The notes beneath the pieces were generated by a model. The model saw only the letters and a list, made by a program, of their open reading frames with translations. It was not told the DNA's origin and made no database searches. From the NCBI GenBank assembly GCA_038025085.1, contig CM076154.1, forward strand, positions 35,134,501 through 35,198,500: DNA of 64,000 nt, written 5' to 3'. The stretch comes from Tetragonia tetragonoides (taxonomy: Eukaryota; Streptophyta; Magnoliopsida; Caryophyllales; Aizoaceae). The translations under genes and the position numbers were made by a program. How positions within the stretch are numbered: the stretch's first letter is position 1; each line of letters begins with the position of its first letter. Shown here piece by piece: positions 45,105 to 56,970 of the stretch.

Positions 45105-47081
45105 ATGGAGCTGATTAGTTCCAAAACTATCAATGAAACATGGAAGTTTCGTGCATTTTGGAGCTTGATTGGTTGTTTAATCACACTTCTTGTTCTCAAC
45201 CAAACTCACCAAACACCAGATTTCTCAACTCTTTTGAGTCAATTTCATCCCCTTATAAGTAATACAATGATCCAACCATCTCAGCTCTCTGTTCCTTCAT
45301 TGAATTTCTTCACCACTACTAATAATAACACACAGATTGAGAAAAATGTCACCTTGGAGTCTCCTAAGGAGAAACAAGCGAAACAGACGACCGAGAAAGT
45401 CGAAACAAATGTCACTATGGATCCTCCTCCTATAGAGAAACCAGCTAGCCAGACGACCGAGAAGATAGCAAAAAATGTCACTGTGGATCCTCCTACAGAG
45501 AAACCATCAGCTAGCCAGACGACCGAGAAACAGATAGAAGAAAATGTCAGTATGGATCCTCCTACAGAGAAACAGGCAAAACAGACTACACAACAACAGA
45601 GTTCTTGCAATATTTTTGATGGTAAATGGGTTTACAATGCAGAAATTGAGCCTTACTATAACTCGACTCGATGTCCATTTGTTGAAGAGAAGTTTAGTTG
45701 CCAAAAGAATGGGAGGCCAGATTCTGATTATGAAAAATGGAGATGGGTAGCAAAAGATTGTGATATCCCATTGTAAGTAATAATGAATATTATGATTATG
45801 TTTGTTTAAATTTGTTCATGTAATCATAATAGTTGGTTTTAATTAATGATTGTTTTTTTTTTGTAAAGGTTTGATGGAAAAGATATGTTAGAAAGGTTAA
45901 GGAACAAGAAAGTGATTATTGTTGGAGATTCACTCAATAGAAACATGTGGGAGTCTCTTGCTTGTCTTCTTTATTCCTCTCTTTCTGATCCCTCTAGAGC
46001 TGAAGTTAGTGCTGGAGGTCCAACATATAAGGTCATCAAAGCAAAGGTATTGTAATAACAAGATTAAATTGGTCATTTGATAATTTTTGATCTTTTATTT
46101 ATTATGTTTATGTTCATTTTGTTTTAGGTAATTCTATTGCTGAATTTGTTTAATTTGTTGCTTGTAGGATTATAACGTTACAGTGGAGTTCTATTGGAGC
46201 CCATTTCTAGTGAATTTCAATGATACCCATGAAAGTCGCAAGAAAGTTCTTGTGCTTGACAAGCTGTCACTCAACTCCAATCAATGGCTAGGGGCTGATG
46301 TTATGGTATTCAACTCCGGTCATTGGTGGACTCATGGAGGCAAATTACGATCGTACGTAGCTAAACTCTCCTCTTTCTTTTTCTTTGGGGTTGCTGAGAG
46401 TGGTTCAGTACTCTTATCTTTAACCAGGACGTCTGTTTGAATTTTCAAATTGTCGAGTCTGATTAGACAATACACGCCACTAGACTAATCATTTCAATTA
46501 CTAGTCTGATCTAGATATGTTGTTCCTGTTTTGATTAAATGCCAAAAAAATTTACTTTATTGTAGTCATTGTTAAACTTACTAGTTACATTTGTACAAAT
46601 ATGTAGGTGGGATGTATTTCAATACATGGGGCAACTAATAGAAGAGATGCCAATAGAGCTAGCATACAAGCGAGCCATGAAAACATGGGCAAAATGGATG
46701 AAGACCAATGTTTCCAAGAAAACAAAAGTCTTTTTCCGGAGCATTTCCGCCGTGCATACCAGAGAGAACTGGTGCTACAACACAACCCAACCCATCTCAG
46801 ACGAGTCCTATAATTCGTACTTCCCTAAACCAATAATCGAGGTTATCGAGGGAGTAATCAAAGGGATGAGCAACAACAACAACTTGCAAGTAAAATATTT
46901 GAACGTAACCAAGTTGTCAGAATATAGAAGAGATGCACATCCATCAATGTACAGAAACACACAATGGAAAGATGGTACATTTCAAGTTGCTTATGCTGAT
47001 TGTAGTCACTGGTGCTTGCCTGGTTTGCCGGATACTTGGAATAGATTATTGTATACTTCTCTTTTCTTTGATTCCTTATGA
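45105..47081 (+). CDS. TRICHOME BIREFRINGENCE-LIKE (TBL) polysaccharide O-acetyltransferase, copy 2
   Basis: Exons 45105-45772, 45869-46046, 46168-46352 and 46607-47081, with GT-AG introns in the same phases as the other copies; 501 aa, the longest of the four. The start MELISSKTINETWKF matches copy 1. A signal anchor is near 16-32. The stalk (about 35-167) is enlarged by four imperfect repeats of about 22-24 residues, each ending in a QTTEK or QTTQQ word and most containing an N-glycosylation sequon (NVT, NVS). Next come the cysteine region from C168 (CNIFDGKWVY), GDS at 242-244 and DxxH at D475/H478. It is a predicted Golgi acetyltransferase like its neighbours. The long stalk may place the catalytic part further from the membrane. 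Exon 3 is 185 bp, as in every copy. Confidence 0.9.
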
Positions 47082-48246
47082 GATAATAGGTCCAATTTAC
47101 TCGTAGTTGTTACAGAGTTAGTACATTACTTTTATGTATTTTATTATGTTTTTTTTTAGTATTGTTAACTTTATAGGTTGGAAGCTTCTCACCATTTACC
47201 CGTAAGGATAACGATGGTGAGATTGGAGCTTCAAAAGGGTTCTTCACGTGTTGGGAGCCACAAAATTTCTTTTGTGATTATTGAAAAAGAAAAAAATAAA
47301 TCAGGTTTATTTTATTTCATTTCATTTATGTGTATATAGACTCTTTATGAATTTCATCTTCCAAGAATTTGTATTCGAAATTACATGTTCGAATAATGGA
47401 ATATGAGGTTCATAAGAGTTCTATGATGCTAGCATGCGTAACTAGAAGTTTATACATGACATGTTACATTGTTTTGTTTTTTTTTTTTGAGGGAATGACA
47501 TGTTACATTGTTATTAACCATTTCCTTAATATGAACCTTTTTCTTAGGATACACTCTCTTCAATTATTGACTTATGGTCAATATATAAACATAAAAACTG
47601 ATACGGAATATAAGACAATTTTGTCGTATTTTGCAGTGAGACATGATTTAATTTATATTCATCAAACTATGGTTATTAATGTTCATAATTAGCTAATGAC
47701 ACCCTACATTACTAAACAGTAACTTTATTTCATTATGAGTTGGTCTCATATTCGTAAATTTATCACTTTATCATTTGCTAGTTTGTTTAAAACTGCATAG
47801 TAATACAAAAATCGATTAAAATTTCAACCTAAACAAACTAAACAGAGTAGAGAAATGTCTTACTACCAACTTGTTTGTCATTGTCCTGAGAGGGGTAGAA
47901 GCCGTAGAATAGTTAGTGCCTTAGTTGTTATGTTGAATTTTATGGCAAAGATTATTGTTCAAATCCCACTAATCTCTTTTTGTTTTTACATGTCTGCAAG
48001 ATTTATCATGTTGTCTTGCATGTGGTGTGTGATTTGCAGGCTATTACATAGACTCGTAATTTATCCAGTGCTTATTTTAAGAGTAGTGACTACAAATTCC
48101 TCGTAAAAAAAAAAATAGGAAAAATGTTCTCCATTGCTTCTTTCATATCCGGGGGCCAATAATTGGGCTTTCAAGTTTCTAATCCAATTGTCAACTGAGG
48201 TGGAGCCTATGAAAACAACTAAAACCTGCTTCCTTATAATTGTTGT
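47082..48246. other. Downstream of TBL copy 2
   Basis: Probably 3' untranslated and intergenic DNA. The interval 47860-48113, ending in an A-run, looks like a badly decayed SINE whose 3' body (GTGTGATTTGCAGGCTATT) matches the SINE at 28982. No gene. Confidence 0.4.
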
Positions 48247-48254
48247 GCTGTGAG

Positions 48255-48426
48255 TAGGGCTGCACATCAGTCCAAACCTGGACCGAACCGGATCGACCCG
48301 GACCGGGGACCGGAGTTATGAGAAATGAGGACCGGAGATCAGACCGGACGCTTCCGGTCTTTTGACCAACCCGGACCGCCGGTTCGGTCTGGAACCGGTC
48401 TAGACCGACTAAGACCGGAAAATGCT

Positions 48427-48464
<38 letters not shown>

Positions 48465-49272
48465 TGGCCAAGTGCTGTTGTACGTTACTTATGGAGTTGA
48501 AGCATATGTCTCAGTCAAAGATTAAGGAAAATAGTTTCACTCATCCAAAAAAGAAAGTTAAATTAAATCGTAAAATGCAAAGAAAAACTTAACTATGATA
48601 AATGTTGTATATTTTTAATCAGCCCACACAATTAAATATCTCATTCCTAACTCTGTTTCTCGAATGTTCATCCTCATGTATTTCTCACCTTTACTTTTTC
48701 TTGAATCTTCATCTTCTTTCTTTCTCCATTATCTCTCTTCAGTCTTCATCCTTTCTCTAACCCCAGATCTATCTCATCAAACCCCAACCCATACATCTAA
48801 CTCTCCCTCTTTCTCTTCCTCCATTGTTGTCTCTTTCTCACAATTTAGTTATATTCTCTCTCCTGAAACCAGCACCTCTGCACCTCCAAAACATAACTTA
48901 GTATCTTGAACTTGATCTCGCATCACGACTCGATCTGGGAGTTTCTCTCTTCTCTTCTGAGTAGTGGGTTTCATGGAAAGAGATGGAGGAGAGGAAAATG
49001 AGCTATGGAGGAGAGAGCAGCGGCGAGTGGTGACTGATGATATGTTGCCCAAAACCCTATGTTTTTCCTTATATACTCAGTTTTTTTTTTTAAGTAAAGA
49101 ATACTCCCGGTCCGATCCGGTTCGGTCCAAACCCGGAGACCGCCGGGCTTTTGACCGGACTGGACCGAGACCTGGCCAAAGAGAAATGGAGAACCGGGGA
49201 CCGGATCGATTGGCCCCGGTCCGGGTCTGGTCGGTCAAAAAACCGATTTGGACCGGTCTATGCACAACCCTA
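48255..49272. mobile_element. hAT-type non-autonomous element (copy 3, ~1 kb)
   Basis: A 1018-bp element. The left end TAGGGCTGCACATCAG pairs with the right end, whose reverse complement starts TAGGGTTGTGCATAGAC. The flanks are GCTGTGAG (48247-48254) and GCTATGAG (49273-49280), 7 of 8 identical. Both subterminal regions, about 160-170 bp each, are crowded with GGACCGG / CCGGTCC words; the middle is AT-rich with a 37-base T-run. There is no transposase. Confidence 0.75.
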
Positions 49273-49516
49273 GCTATGAGCCCAAATCTAAATAAAAGGC
49301 CCCTAGAGTGGCTGAACCTGTGGGCCAGGAAATAAGTTGCAAACACTGAACTTTTAAGCGGGCTTGTTTGGCTACCAATTTATCATTGCATCAAAAAATC
49401 TTACTACATTTTTCGCCAACCACGTTATACCTACAAAAGTAATGAAATGTTATTGTTCACACCAACCAAAAAAAAAAAAGAAAAAAACATTATACTTATG
49501 TGGCGTACGGAAGTCC

Positions 49517-49699
49517 TTTTTTTTTTTTATTTGACAAAGAAGAACTTCCTTTCTTTTTGGACGTGGTTAAAGGGCTCCTTCTAACGAAGAGTCTCGGGTA
49601 TTGCACGAATTAATTCGTGTAGGTGCTCCCCAAGAGGTTTGAACCCATAACCTAGTGTATAAATTTTAACTTGTTTACCAGTAAGTAAACCACCTCTTG
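49517..49699 (-). mobile_element. tRNA-derived SINE, family mate of 29568-29751
   Basis: On the minus strand: CAAGAGGTGGTTTAC start, B-box-like GGGTTCAAACC, CTACACGAATTAATTCGTG centre, CCCTTTAACCACGTCC, then an A-tail (the T-run at 49517). It supplies the B box that the 29.6-kb copy has lost. No clear target duplication. Confidence 0.68.
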
Positions 49700-49737
49700 A
49701 AATTTCAAGGAGGCTTCAATACAAATTCAATGCAAAA

Positions 49738-50135
49738 GTGGATATTTTTGCACTACATCGCACGGGACACTCCTATGGGACAAGAGAGACCATCAGGGTC
49801 GGTTATCGGGTACCTGATAAGCTCAGATGACTATTTTACAGGACACCACTCTAAGGGCCAAAGCACCAAAATCATAGGCGTAATCGAAGTTTCGGGATCT
49901 GGATAAACCTCCCCAAGGCACCGGGGATCCTCTTAGGTCAAGATGAAGGTCACTGAGAGAAGTTTTGTAAAAATTCACAATCAAGGCCCAAACGAAGAAA
50001 ATCAAAGGGTATTATCCACTTTTTTGGGCATCATTAAGCTAGGCACTAAGGTGGATATTTTTGCAATATGTCACACGGAACACCCTTAATAGACATGGGA
50101 GGCCCTTGGAATTAGTTATCGAGTCCCTAAGAAGC
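49738..50135. repeat. Satellite-like tandem repeat (~312 bp units), left part
   Basis: Unit starts (GTGGATATTTTTGCA, then CACGGGACAC or similar) are at 49738 and 50051. The second unit is cut at 50135 by an LTR retrotransposon and resumes at 54654. Confidence 0.85.
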
Positions 50136-50231
50136 TGTAACACCCCCGAATTCGCAACGATTTCCTGGGAACTATCGACGTCATTATCCATGACTAGACA
50201 CCACCGAACCGTCACAAACCCAAGGGCGTTA
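50136..50231 (-). repeat. Remnant of the 3' LTR (96 bp)
   Basis: It matches 51950-52045 at 93 of 96 positions and stops abruptly before a short (GCAAATA)n repeat, marking the deletion edge. Confidence 0.85.
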
Positions 50232-50815
50232 GCAAATAGCAAATAGCAAATAGCATATAAGTTCCAATGATCGACCTTACATTGTAGGTCTAAGCAACAT
50301 ACTTGCTTTGAATGTTCTCAGTTCTCATGCATAATAGTTCGATATGCTATAACAAAGTAGACACATTGGTCTCACACGATTGATAAGCAATAACATTCAC
50401 ACTTCACACATCGAGGCTCCATACTATTTAGTAGGGCAATAAACAATGACGTTTGATTGCATACAAAACATGCCTAGCCTTTGGCTCACTTTAATATGAT
50501 CATACTCAATGAAAATTTCGCCATAATTTCGACATGGATTTTCCATCATGTCTAGGCAATATGAGATAACATTATGAAGCTATGAGTCAACCATGCAATT
50601 ATGTGATAAAACGATCATATAAAACAAATACTCAACGATATCATATAATCAAATGAAGTAGTCTTGCAATGAGACAAGTTGCAAGTAAATAATAGTCAAA
50701 AATATTTGTTGCCTATGTAACTACACCAACATCAAAATTTGACCACGCAGGGCCATCACAATAGTTTAAATGTTCAATAAAACTCAAGTAAAACTATTAA
50801 ATCAACCATCTAGTT

Positions 50816-51756
50816 CTACTTGACACTAGCGCGCATCTTCTTGGCACTAGGGGACTGATCGTGATCGTCCTTCTTTCGAGGCTTCACCTCATTGCAAGGC
50901 GTGTACGGATAGGTATAACCACCGAACTTCTGGGGCATGAAACGCTTCCTAAAATCGTTGACGTCATTCTTTGTCCAGCAAGTCTCGCACATGTCCTTTG
51001 GAGCAGGAACTAGCACGCGGTTGACCTTCTATTCGAACTCGGACAGGCATAACTCAGCTGCAACGCCTTTAAAGCAGAGACACCATCTCGTGCCTTCACC
51101 ATATTTCTTCTCGTGAAGATGACCACTCTTGGAGACCACATCGTCGTACTTCTCCTTGAGTCCCATCCAAGGATGGATGTTAGGTAGACCAGCCAGCAGT
51201 AGCTCTACCCATAGACCTTCATGTAGCCTCGTGCGGTTCTCATACTGATAACGCTCGATCGTAGTAAAAGCACGTCGTATGTAGATACGTATATCCTCGA
51301 GCTCAGCATCGGTAGCGAAGAATGGTTCCACAGGAGGAGACCAATCTGCAGCAGGGGTAGGTGCAACAGTAGGTGCAGGAGTAGGTGCAGTAGTAGGTGC
51401 AATGTAGTTGTCGCTCTCAACACAATATCCTCCAATTCCGGCATATCATCCTCATCCGGTGCGGTATGCTCAGAGGGATCTTCCTCTTCATCCACATATG
51501 CAGCAGGTGCGACAACAGGAGCAGCAATGGGCGCGGGTATGTGCGCGGGTACAGGTGCGGGAATCGGGACGGCTACGGGCGCGGGATGCGCGGCCTTGGC
51601 GCGGTCTTGCGCGGGTCTGCGGCGTACATTCACGTCATTTTTGGTCGATTCACTTTCCGATGAAGCAACATACGCAGCAGGAGGTGCACGATGGGCTAAG
51701 GGGTGTGCCCCTTGGTGTGCAGTCGTCATTCTAGCGGTCTTTCTTGTCCTTACCAT
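50816..51756 (-). pseudogene. gag-like reading frame of the LTR element, broken
   Basis: It begins at 51756, about 175 bp downstream of the primer-binding site, where gag is expected. The N-terminal part is basic, then Pro/Ala-rich (PVAVPIPAPVPAHIPAP) and acidic. Near 51410 the reading shifts frame, continuing as an AP-rich stretch and EPFFATDAELEDIRIYIRR. A TAG at about 51029 interrupts the next part before DMCETCWTKNDVNDF, and the frame ends at 50816. I see no CCHC zinc knuckle and no known gag motif, so the call rests on position. Confidence 0.55.
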
Positions 51757-51929
51757 CTACATGTAGACAATCAAACAATGAGAACACTATAAATCACAAG
51801 CAAAGTGATTTCAAATAATTCCTATCTTCTAGGACTACTACGCTCAACGACTTTAATTATATTTTATTTTCCCCAATAGAAAACTAATCTTTATTAATTC
51901 ATTTATTAATCCTAAGCAACCTTTTTAAA

Positions 51930-51947
51930 CCTAGGGCTCTGATACCA
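51930..51947 (-). other. Primer-binding site of the LTR element
   Basis: The minus strand reads TGGTATCAGAGCCCTAGG, complementary to the 3' end of plant initiator tRNA-Met, and lies two bases after the LTR end (GGGTGTTACA). It fixes the direction of the element. Confidence 0.88.
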
Positions 51948-51949
51948 TT

Positions 51950-54224
51950 TGTAACACCCCCGAATTCGCAACGATTTCCTGGGAACTATCGACGTCATTA
52001 TCCATGACTCGACACCATCGAACCGACACAAACCCAAGGGCGTTACTGCAACATTTATCACTAAGGAATAAATGCTAAGCAGAAAGAAAAGACTAGGCAT
52101 CAAAAGGAGCTTCTAAGGAACATAATAAATCTAAAACAGTGAATATCAGAGTTGTCTATATAGTGAGCTAAAACCATTACCAAATTTATTACAACTGGCC
52201 TTCAAAGGCAAAACCAAATCCAAAATAATCAATTCCCATGATCTAATCCAAACAGAAGCAGTTCTATAAACTGACGCCAACTCTAACCTTCCAAGCTGTA
52301 CGTCCTCAATCAATCTAAACCTGTACTTTGGTTTCCGTGACGGAAACAAAAATACAGAAGAGAAGAAAAGAAAAGAAAAGAAACAAAAGAGAAACAAAAA
52401 TCAGATAAACTGAATAAACGTCATCCGTACCCGGTAAAAACATTTCGCAAACCTTACCTGAGGTTTTAGAAGAATCATTGAAATTCATTTGCATACGCAC
52501 ATAAGCAGATAATCAAGCATACGCATAACGACATTCTTTTATACACAGTTCTTGTATAGTGATCATACGAAATACGACATAGACAATCCGTCTTGATTAG
52601 AGAGATGTAAGAGAGCTTATAAAACAACGATTACCCACACTGTTTATCGAAGATACAATCATGCCATGGACTTAATGACTCTAGTGTGCACACTACCTCT
52701 AGTACAATTACACGAGCCTAGAGGACTTAATAAATGGGGAATGATCCGTCCCAGACACACTGCGAGGTGCCCATAAGTAACTTGGGAATCACTCATCCCT
52801 TGAACTACACCATTAGGTGTAATCCCGATAGCTCGACTACTCCTAGGGATCCATTAGGAGTCTTACTCTCATTTAATTCAATTCACATAATTTGCATTGG
52901 TTGACATAAGTGGTACTACGAGACCACGACTTACTAATTCATTTCATGCTCTAGACAATGAATAGTAAATAACGATGATAATGATAATTCAATGCGATGA
53001 GAATTAAACATGCTTTAATTCAATAACGATGATAATTCAATAATGAAGACAAGTAATGTCTAGCCAAATTTCGGCAGCACTTCGGCAGGGTAACACGATA
53101 TCCAAAAATTCACAAATCATTAACGACATTCAATCAATAATAGATAGGTGCTCATTAGCACTCAATAGTACCCATACCAATTAGCACTTATTTAATAACA
53201 TAATAATACTAATAATTCACCATTCAACAATTGTCCAATAATTATCATATGGACTAATTAATTCCCAAAACATGATAACATCGACATGCTAATTATAAAT
53301 CATATTTACAGCGGTAAACATGCTTAAGAAATCTCATAATAACGACGATATAATTTAATCATGCTTTGCATATTAAATTTACAACAAATTCCCAATTAGC
53401 ACATAACACATCAAAATAGTTTTTGATGGGGCTTTGGAAGAAGTTAGGCATGAGCGATTACCACTAACACGCTACCAACAGTAAGTATGCTCCAACCAAT
53501 CGACGATAATCATGTTTGCTCGTTAGGTCCTAATTAAAAACAATTATCGAATCAGTATTTATTAAATACGAAAATATAAACAGTAACGAAATCTCAGTCT
53601 GATATTTTTATTAAATTTTTTGATTTATTTCAACTAATCTAGGCTTTTGAAAATCTGAATTCGGATTCCGAACGAGTACAGAAAAATATAAACATTAAAT
53701 TAAAAATACTGAAAATTAATTAAATAATTACGAAAATATATAAAACGAAACCCTAACTTCCAACTAGGTCTAGGTCACGGGTACCCATGCAGGGGATCAT
53801 GACCCGACCCAACATTACCATCACCACCCATTGGCCACCATGGCCGGTAGTGATGGTCGCCGGAGCGCCGGCGAAAAGAGGAGAGAGAAAGAGAGTTGCG
53901 AAGGGAGAGAGAAAGAGAGAACGAGCGGGAGAGAAAGAGAGAAGAGAGAGACGACGGCCATGGGGCCTGGGCCATCACCTGCGACCACCCAGGCACGGCC
54001 TGGTGGTGCCGTGGTGGTCCCGTGACGACGCGACAGCGAACAGGGGCAAGGGAGAGGTCGCAACGCCGGGGAGAAAGAGAAAGAGAAAAAGAAAGAGAAA
54101 GAGAGAGGGAGAAAGAGAGAGCCATTACCGCCGGCGAGGGAGCTCGGTTTTCCGGCGAGTGAGCGGCTGGGAAGGAGAGAGAGAGCTCGGGTGAAGGGAG
54201 AGAGAGGAGAGAGTGAAGCCGTGA

Positions 54225-54279
<55 letters not shown>

Positions 54280-54648
54280 TGTGAGGGTTTTGGCTCAGTT
54301 TGTAAAACTGACTAATTGTCTCACCTTTTCCTTTATATAGGCCCTCAGTCAACCCAAGTCAAAGACTACTAGGTTTAGGAATTTGATTAATAATTTTCTG
54401 AATTAAAAATATAATTAAAACCAATTAAAACTATATGAATAATTCTTATTTATATATAAAATATTTTAATTAAACTCCTCAAAATAAATAAATATAAATT
54501 ATGAAAGTCCCATAATAATAATTAATATTATTATGGCTTTAATTGAATAAATTGAATCCTTAAATGATTATACGATTTAATCTCCAAAACTTTTTATAAA
54601 TCATTTATAAATCGATATAATAATTATAGAAAATATTGGAGTATCACA
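51950..54648 (-). repeat. 5' LTR (2.7 kb)
   Basis: On the minus strand it starts TGTGATACTCC and ends GGGTGTTACA. Its first part (54.2-54.3 kb) contains a (GA)n tract, and 53.87-54.28 kb is nearly pure purine on the + strand. No conserved coding region inside. Confidence 0.8.
53871..54280 (+). repeat. Purine-rich tract with (GA)n microsatellite
   Basis: Two GA-dominated blocks (53871-53955 and 54060-54120) and a (GA) run near 54228-54276, inside the LTR. In the element's own sense this is a CT-rich stretch near the LTR start, perhaps a promoter or leader. Confidence 0.8.
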
Positions 54649-54653
54649 GAAGC

Positions 54654-55790
54654 TTTGACAACTATTTTGCGGGACAGTACTCAAAGGGTTGGAGCACCAA
54701 AAATATGCGTAAAATCAGGAGTTTAGGGTCCTAGATGTTGTTGTCGGGGCATTAGGGTTCCTCTTCGACCACGATGGTCCCTCAAAAACATTTAGGCAAA
54801 AATCACAAATGGGCCCCGTGAAGCTGAAAACCGAAGGCATCCACGTCATTTGAGCTTTCATAAGGCCCCAAAACGAATGTGGATATTTTCCCACCACATT
54901 GCACAGGACACTCCTAAAGTACATGTTAGACTCTTGGGGTCGTTTTATCGGGTCCCTGATAGGTTTGGACCACCGTTTCACGGGACAACACTCTAACAGT
55001 CGTGACACCGAAAGGATAGGTGAAATCGGAATCAGGGACCCGCATAACCTTTCTGGCGCACCAGGGGTCATCTAGAGTCATGATAGACCCCACTGAGAAA
55101 ATTGAACAAAAATTACAACCAGATCCCAGGAAAGCGAAAATCGAAGGATATAATCCACGGTTTTGGGGGTTCTGGGAAGCCACGAAACGAAGGTGATATA
55201 TATTTTACCACTACATCACATGGGGGACCCTTAAAGAACATGACAAGGCCTTGGCCCTCGGGGAAGGTTATCAGGTCCCTGATAAGCCTCGACGACCGTT
55301 TTACGGGACACCACTCCAAGGGCCTGACACCGAAAGGACATGCGAAATTTGAGTTCAGGAACCCATTTAAGCTTCACGACACACTCGGGGTACATGGTCG
55401 ATAGAACCCACAAAGATATTTGGGCAAAATTTTCAATCGGGCCTCAGGAATCCCGAAATCGAAGGTCATAATCCATGGTTTTGGGCTTCTGGGAGACCCT
55501 GGAACAAAGGTGGATATTTCCAATCACATCGTACGGGACACCCCTATGGAACATGGGAGGCTTTCAGGGTTGGTTATCGGGTCCATAATAGGCTTGAAAT
55601 CCCGTTTTACAGGACACCACTCTAAGGGTCGTCAGGGCACCAAAATGATAGGTGAAATCGTACTTTGGGAAAGGGCACCAATGGTCTTTTAGAGCCATGA
55701 TAAACCGATCACAAAGATTGTTGGGTAAATTTCACAATCAGGCTCCAGTAAGCCAAAAATTGAAGTCTATATAATCCACTTTTTTTGACC
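54654..55790. repeat. Satellite-like tandem repeat (~312 bp units), right part
   Basis: The array continues from the interrupted second unit. Further units start at 54879, 55193 and 55510 (spacings 314 and 317). Each unit carries CACGGGACAC, GGGTCCCTGATAAGC and ACGGGACACCACTC type words in the same order. With the left part, five units are visible. No coding. Confidence 0.85.
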
Positions 55791-56839
55791 GGGTTCAGAT
55801 ATATGTCCGAAACTGTCGCGACAATTTTGGGTCAAGCTATATTTTGGTCCTCCATTTTGAAATTTCCATTCAAACCACTAGACTTGGTTAATACTAAATA
55901 AGTAAGGTTTAGTGTATAAGTTTTGAATTCTTTGGTAAAAAATAATCATTTCCATAAAATAATAGTGTTTAACCAATTTCAGATTAAGTTTATTTTGGTT
56001 TGGGGTCATGTTCGGTTTAGGTCGGTTTGAATCGTATTGCGTTTAATTCTGGTTAAATCAGTTTCGGTTGTGAACGCGGCTCAGTTTCGATTCGGTTCGT
56101 GATTCAGATACGGTTCGTCGTCGGGTCAATACCATTTCAGTTTTGATTCGAATCATTTCGGATAATCGGTTCTAAATCAGATTGCCACTACTCGGATAAA
56201 TTCGATTACGGTTTCCAGTCAATCAGGTCGGGTAATCAATTTCGGGTCAAAATTATCAGGTCAAGGTATTGTGTACACTCGAGGTTTGAATAGTAATAAA
56301 AACCGACACTTTGGAATTCTAAGGATTTTTTTATTATTAAATTCATAAACTAAATGCAATATTTCAGGAGAATCTACAAAACTGGATGGATCCGAGGGAG
56401 TAAAAAATATTCAGAAAAAATCTAACTATACTGCGTATGATTAATCCTAATATCCTATGGGTTCACTCGATCTGATTCCATTGTATAGATTACCCCCCAT
56501 TGGTGTGCCTTTCAATAAATGAAGTCATCTTATTTCTGTTTACAAACTAAAAAACTAAGGCCTTGACTCACTTGGATTCCGTAATTTGCTCATCAAGCAC
56601 TTATAATCAGATGTTAGTCAACCAATCCATACGCCAACATGCTTTCTAAATTCTAATGCACACAATTCAACAAACCGAAAGTACAAAATTCAACGTCGGT
56701 GATGAATCTGAATGAAACTCATATTATTATATTTATTTATTACCATTATGTGTGTTACTTAGACGTCAAATCTACTACAACAACGAGTCTTTAGTATCTC
56801 AAAAAGTATAGCCATGAAATTCCTTCTTTTTTGTCTTCA
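55791..56839. other. Intergenic stretch upstream of TBL copy 3
   Basis: The interval 55980-56260 is rich in TTTCGGTT / GGTTCGG words like the inside of the hAT elements, but ends and target duplications cannot be found. The remainder is AT-rich. Confidence 0.4.
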
Positions 56840-56846
56840 TATAAAG
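56840..56846 (+). promoter_or_regulatory. TATA box candidate of TBL copy 3
   Basis: TATAAAG, about 125 bp before the start codon at 56971. Confidence 0.45.
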
Positions 56847-56970
56847 CTATAGTTTTTTTTTTCTTTTTTTTTTTTGCACCTCGTACTATGTACACTATAA
56901 ACACATTGGAAAATGCAATAGCCAATAGAGACAAATAATAAGTGAATTAAGTAGCTAGTACTCAAGAAAA

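Larger units (their letters stand above)
50136..54648 (-). mobile_element. LTR retrotransposon, internally deleted, with 5-bp target duplication
   Basis: The element starts TGTAACACCCCCG and ends GTATCACA, flanked by GAAGC on both sides (50131-50135 and 54649-54653). It runs on the minus strand: a long 5' LTR (54648-51950), primer-binding site, a gag-like region, then an abrupt end in only 96 bp of 3' LTR (50231-50136). The two 96-bp ends differ at three positions. No reverse transcriptase, integrase or RNase H is present, so it is a non-autonomous, deleted copy. Confidence 0.85.

Noticed and set aside
53787..54194. Overlapping open frames of 75-135 codons on both strands
   Set aside because: Purine/pyrimidine low-complexity DNA in an LTR keeps all frames open. 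The peptides are simple repeats.
55980..56270. Fourth hAT-like element
   Set aside because: GGTTCGG/TTTCGG-rich composition is similar, but neither terminal repeats nor an 8-bp duplication could be located.
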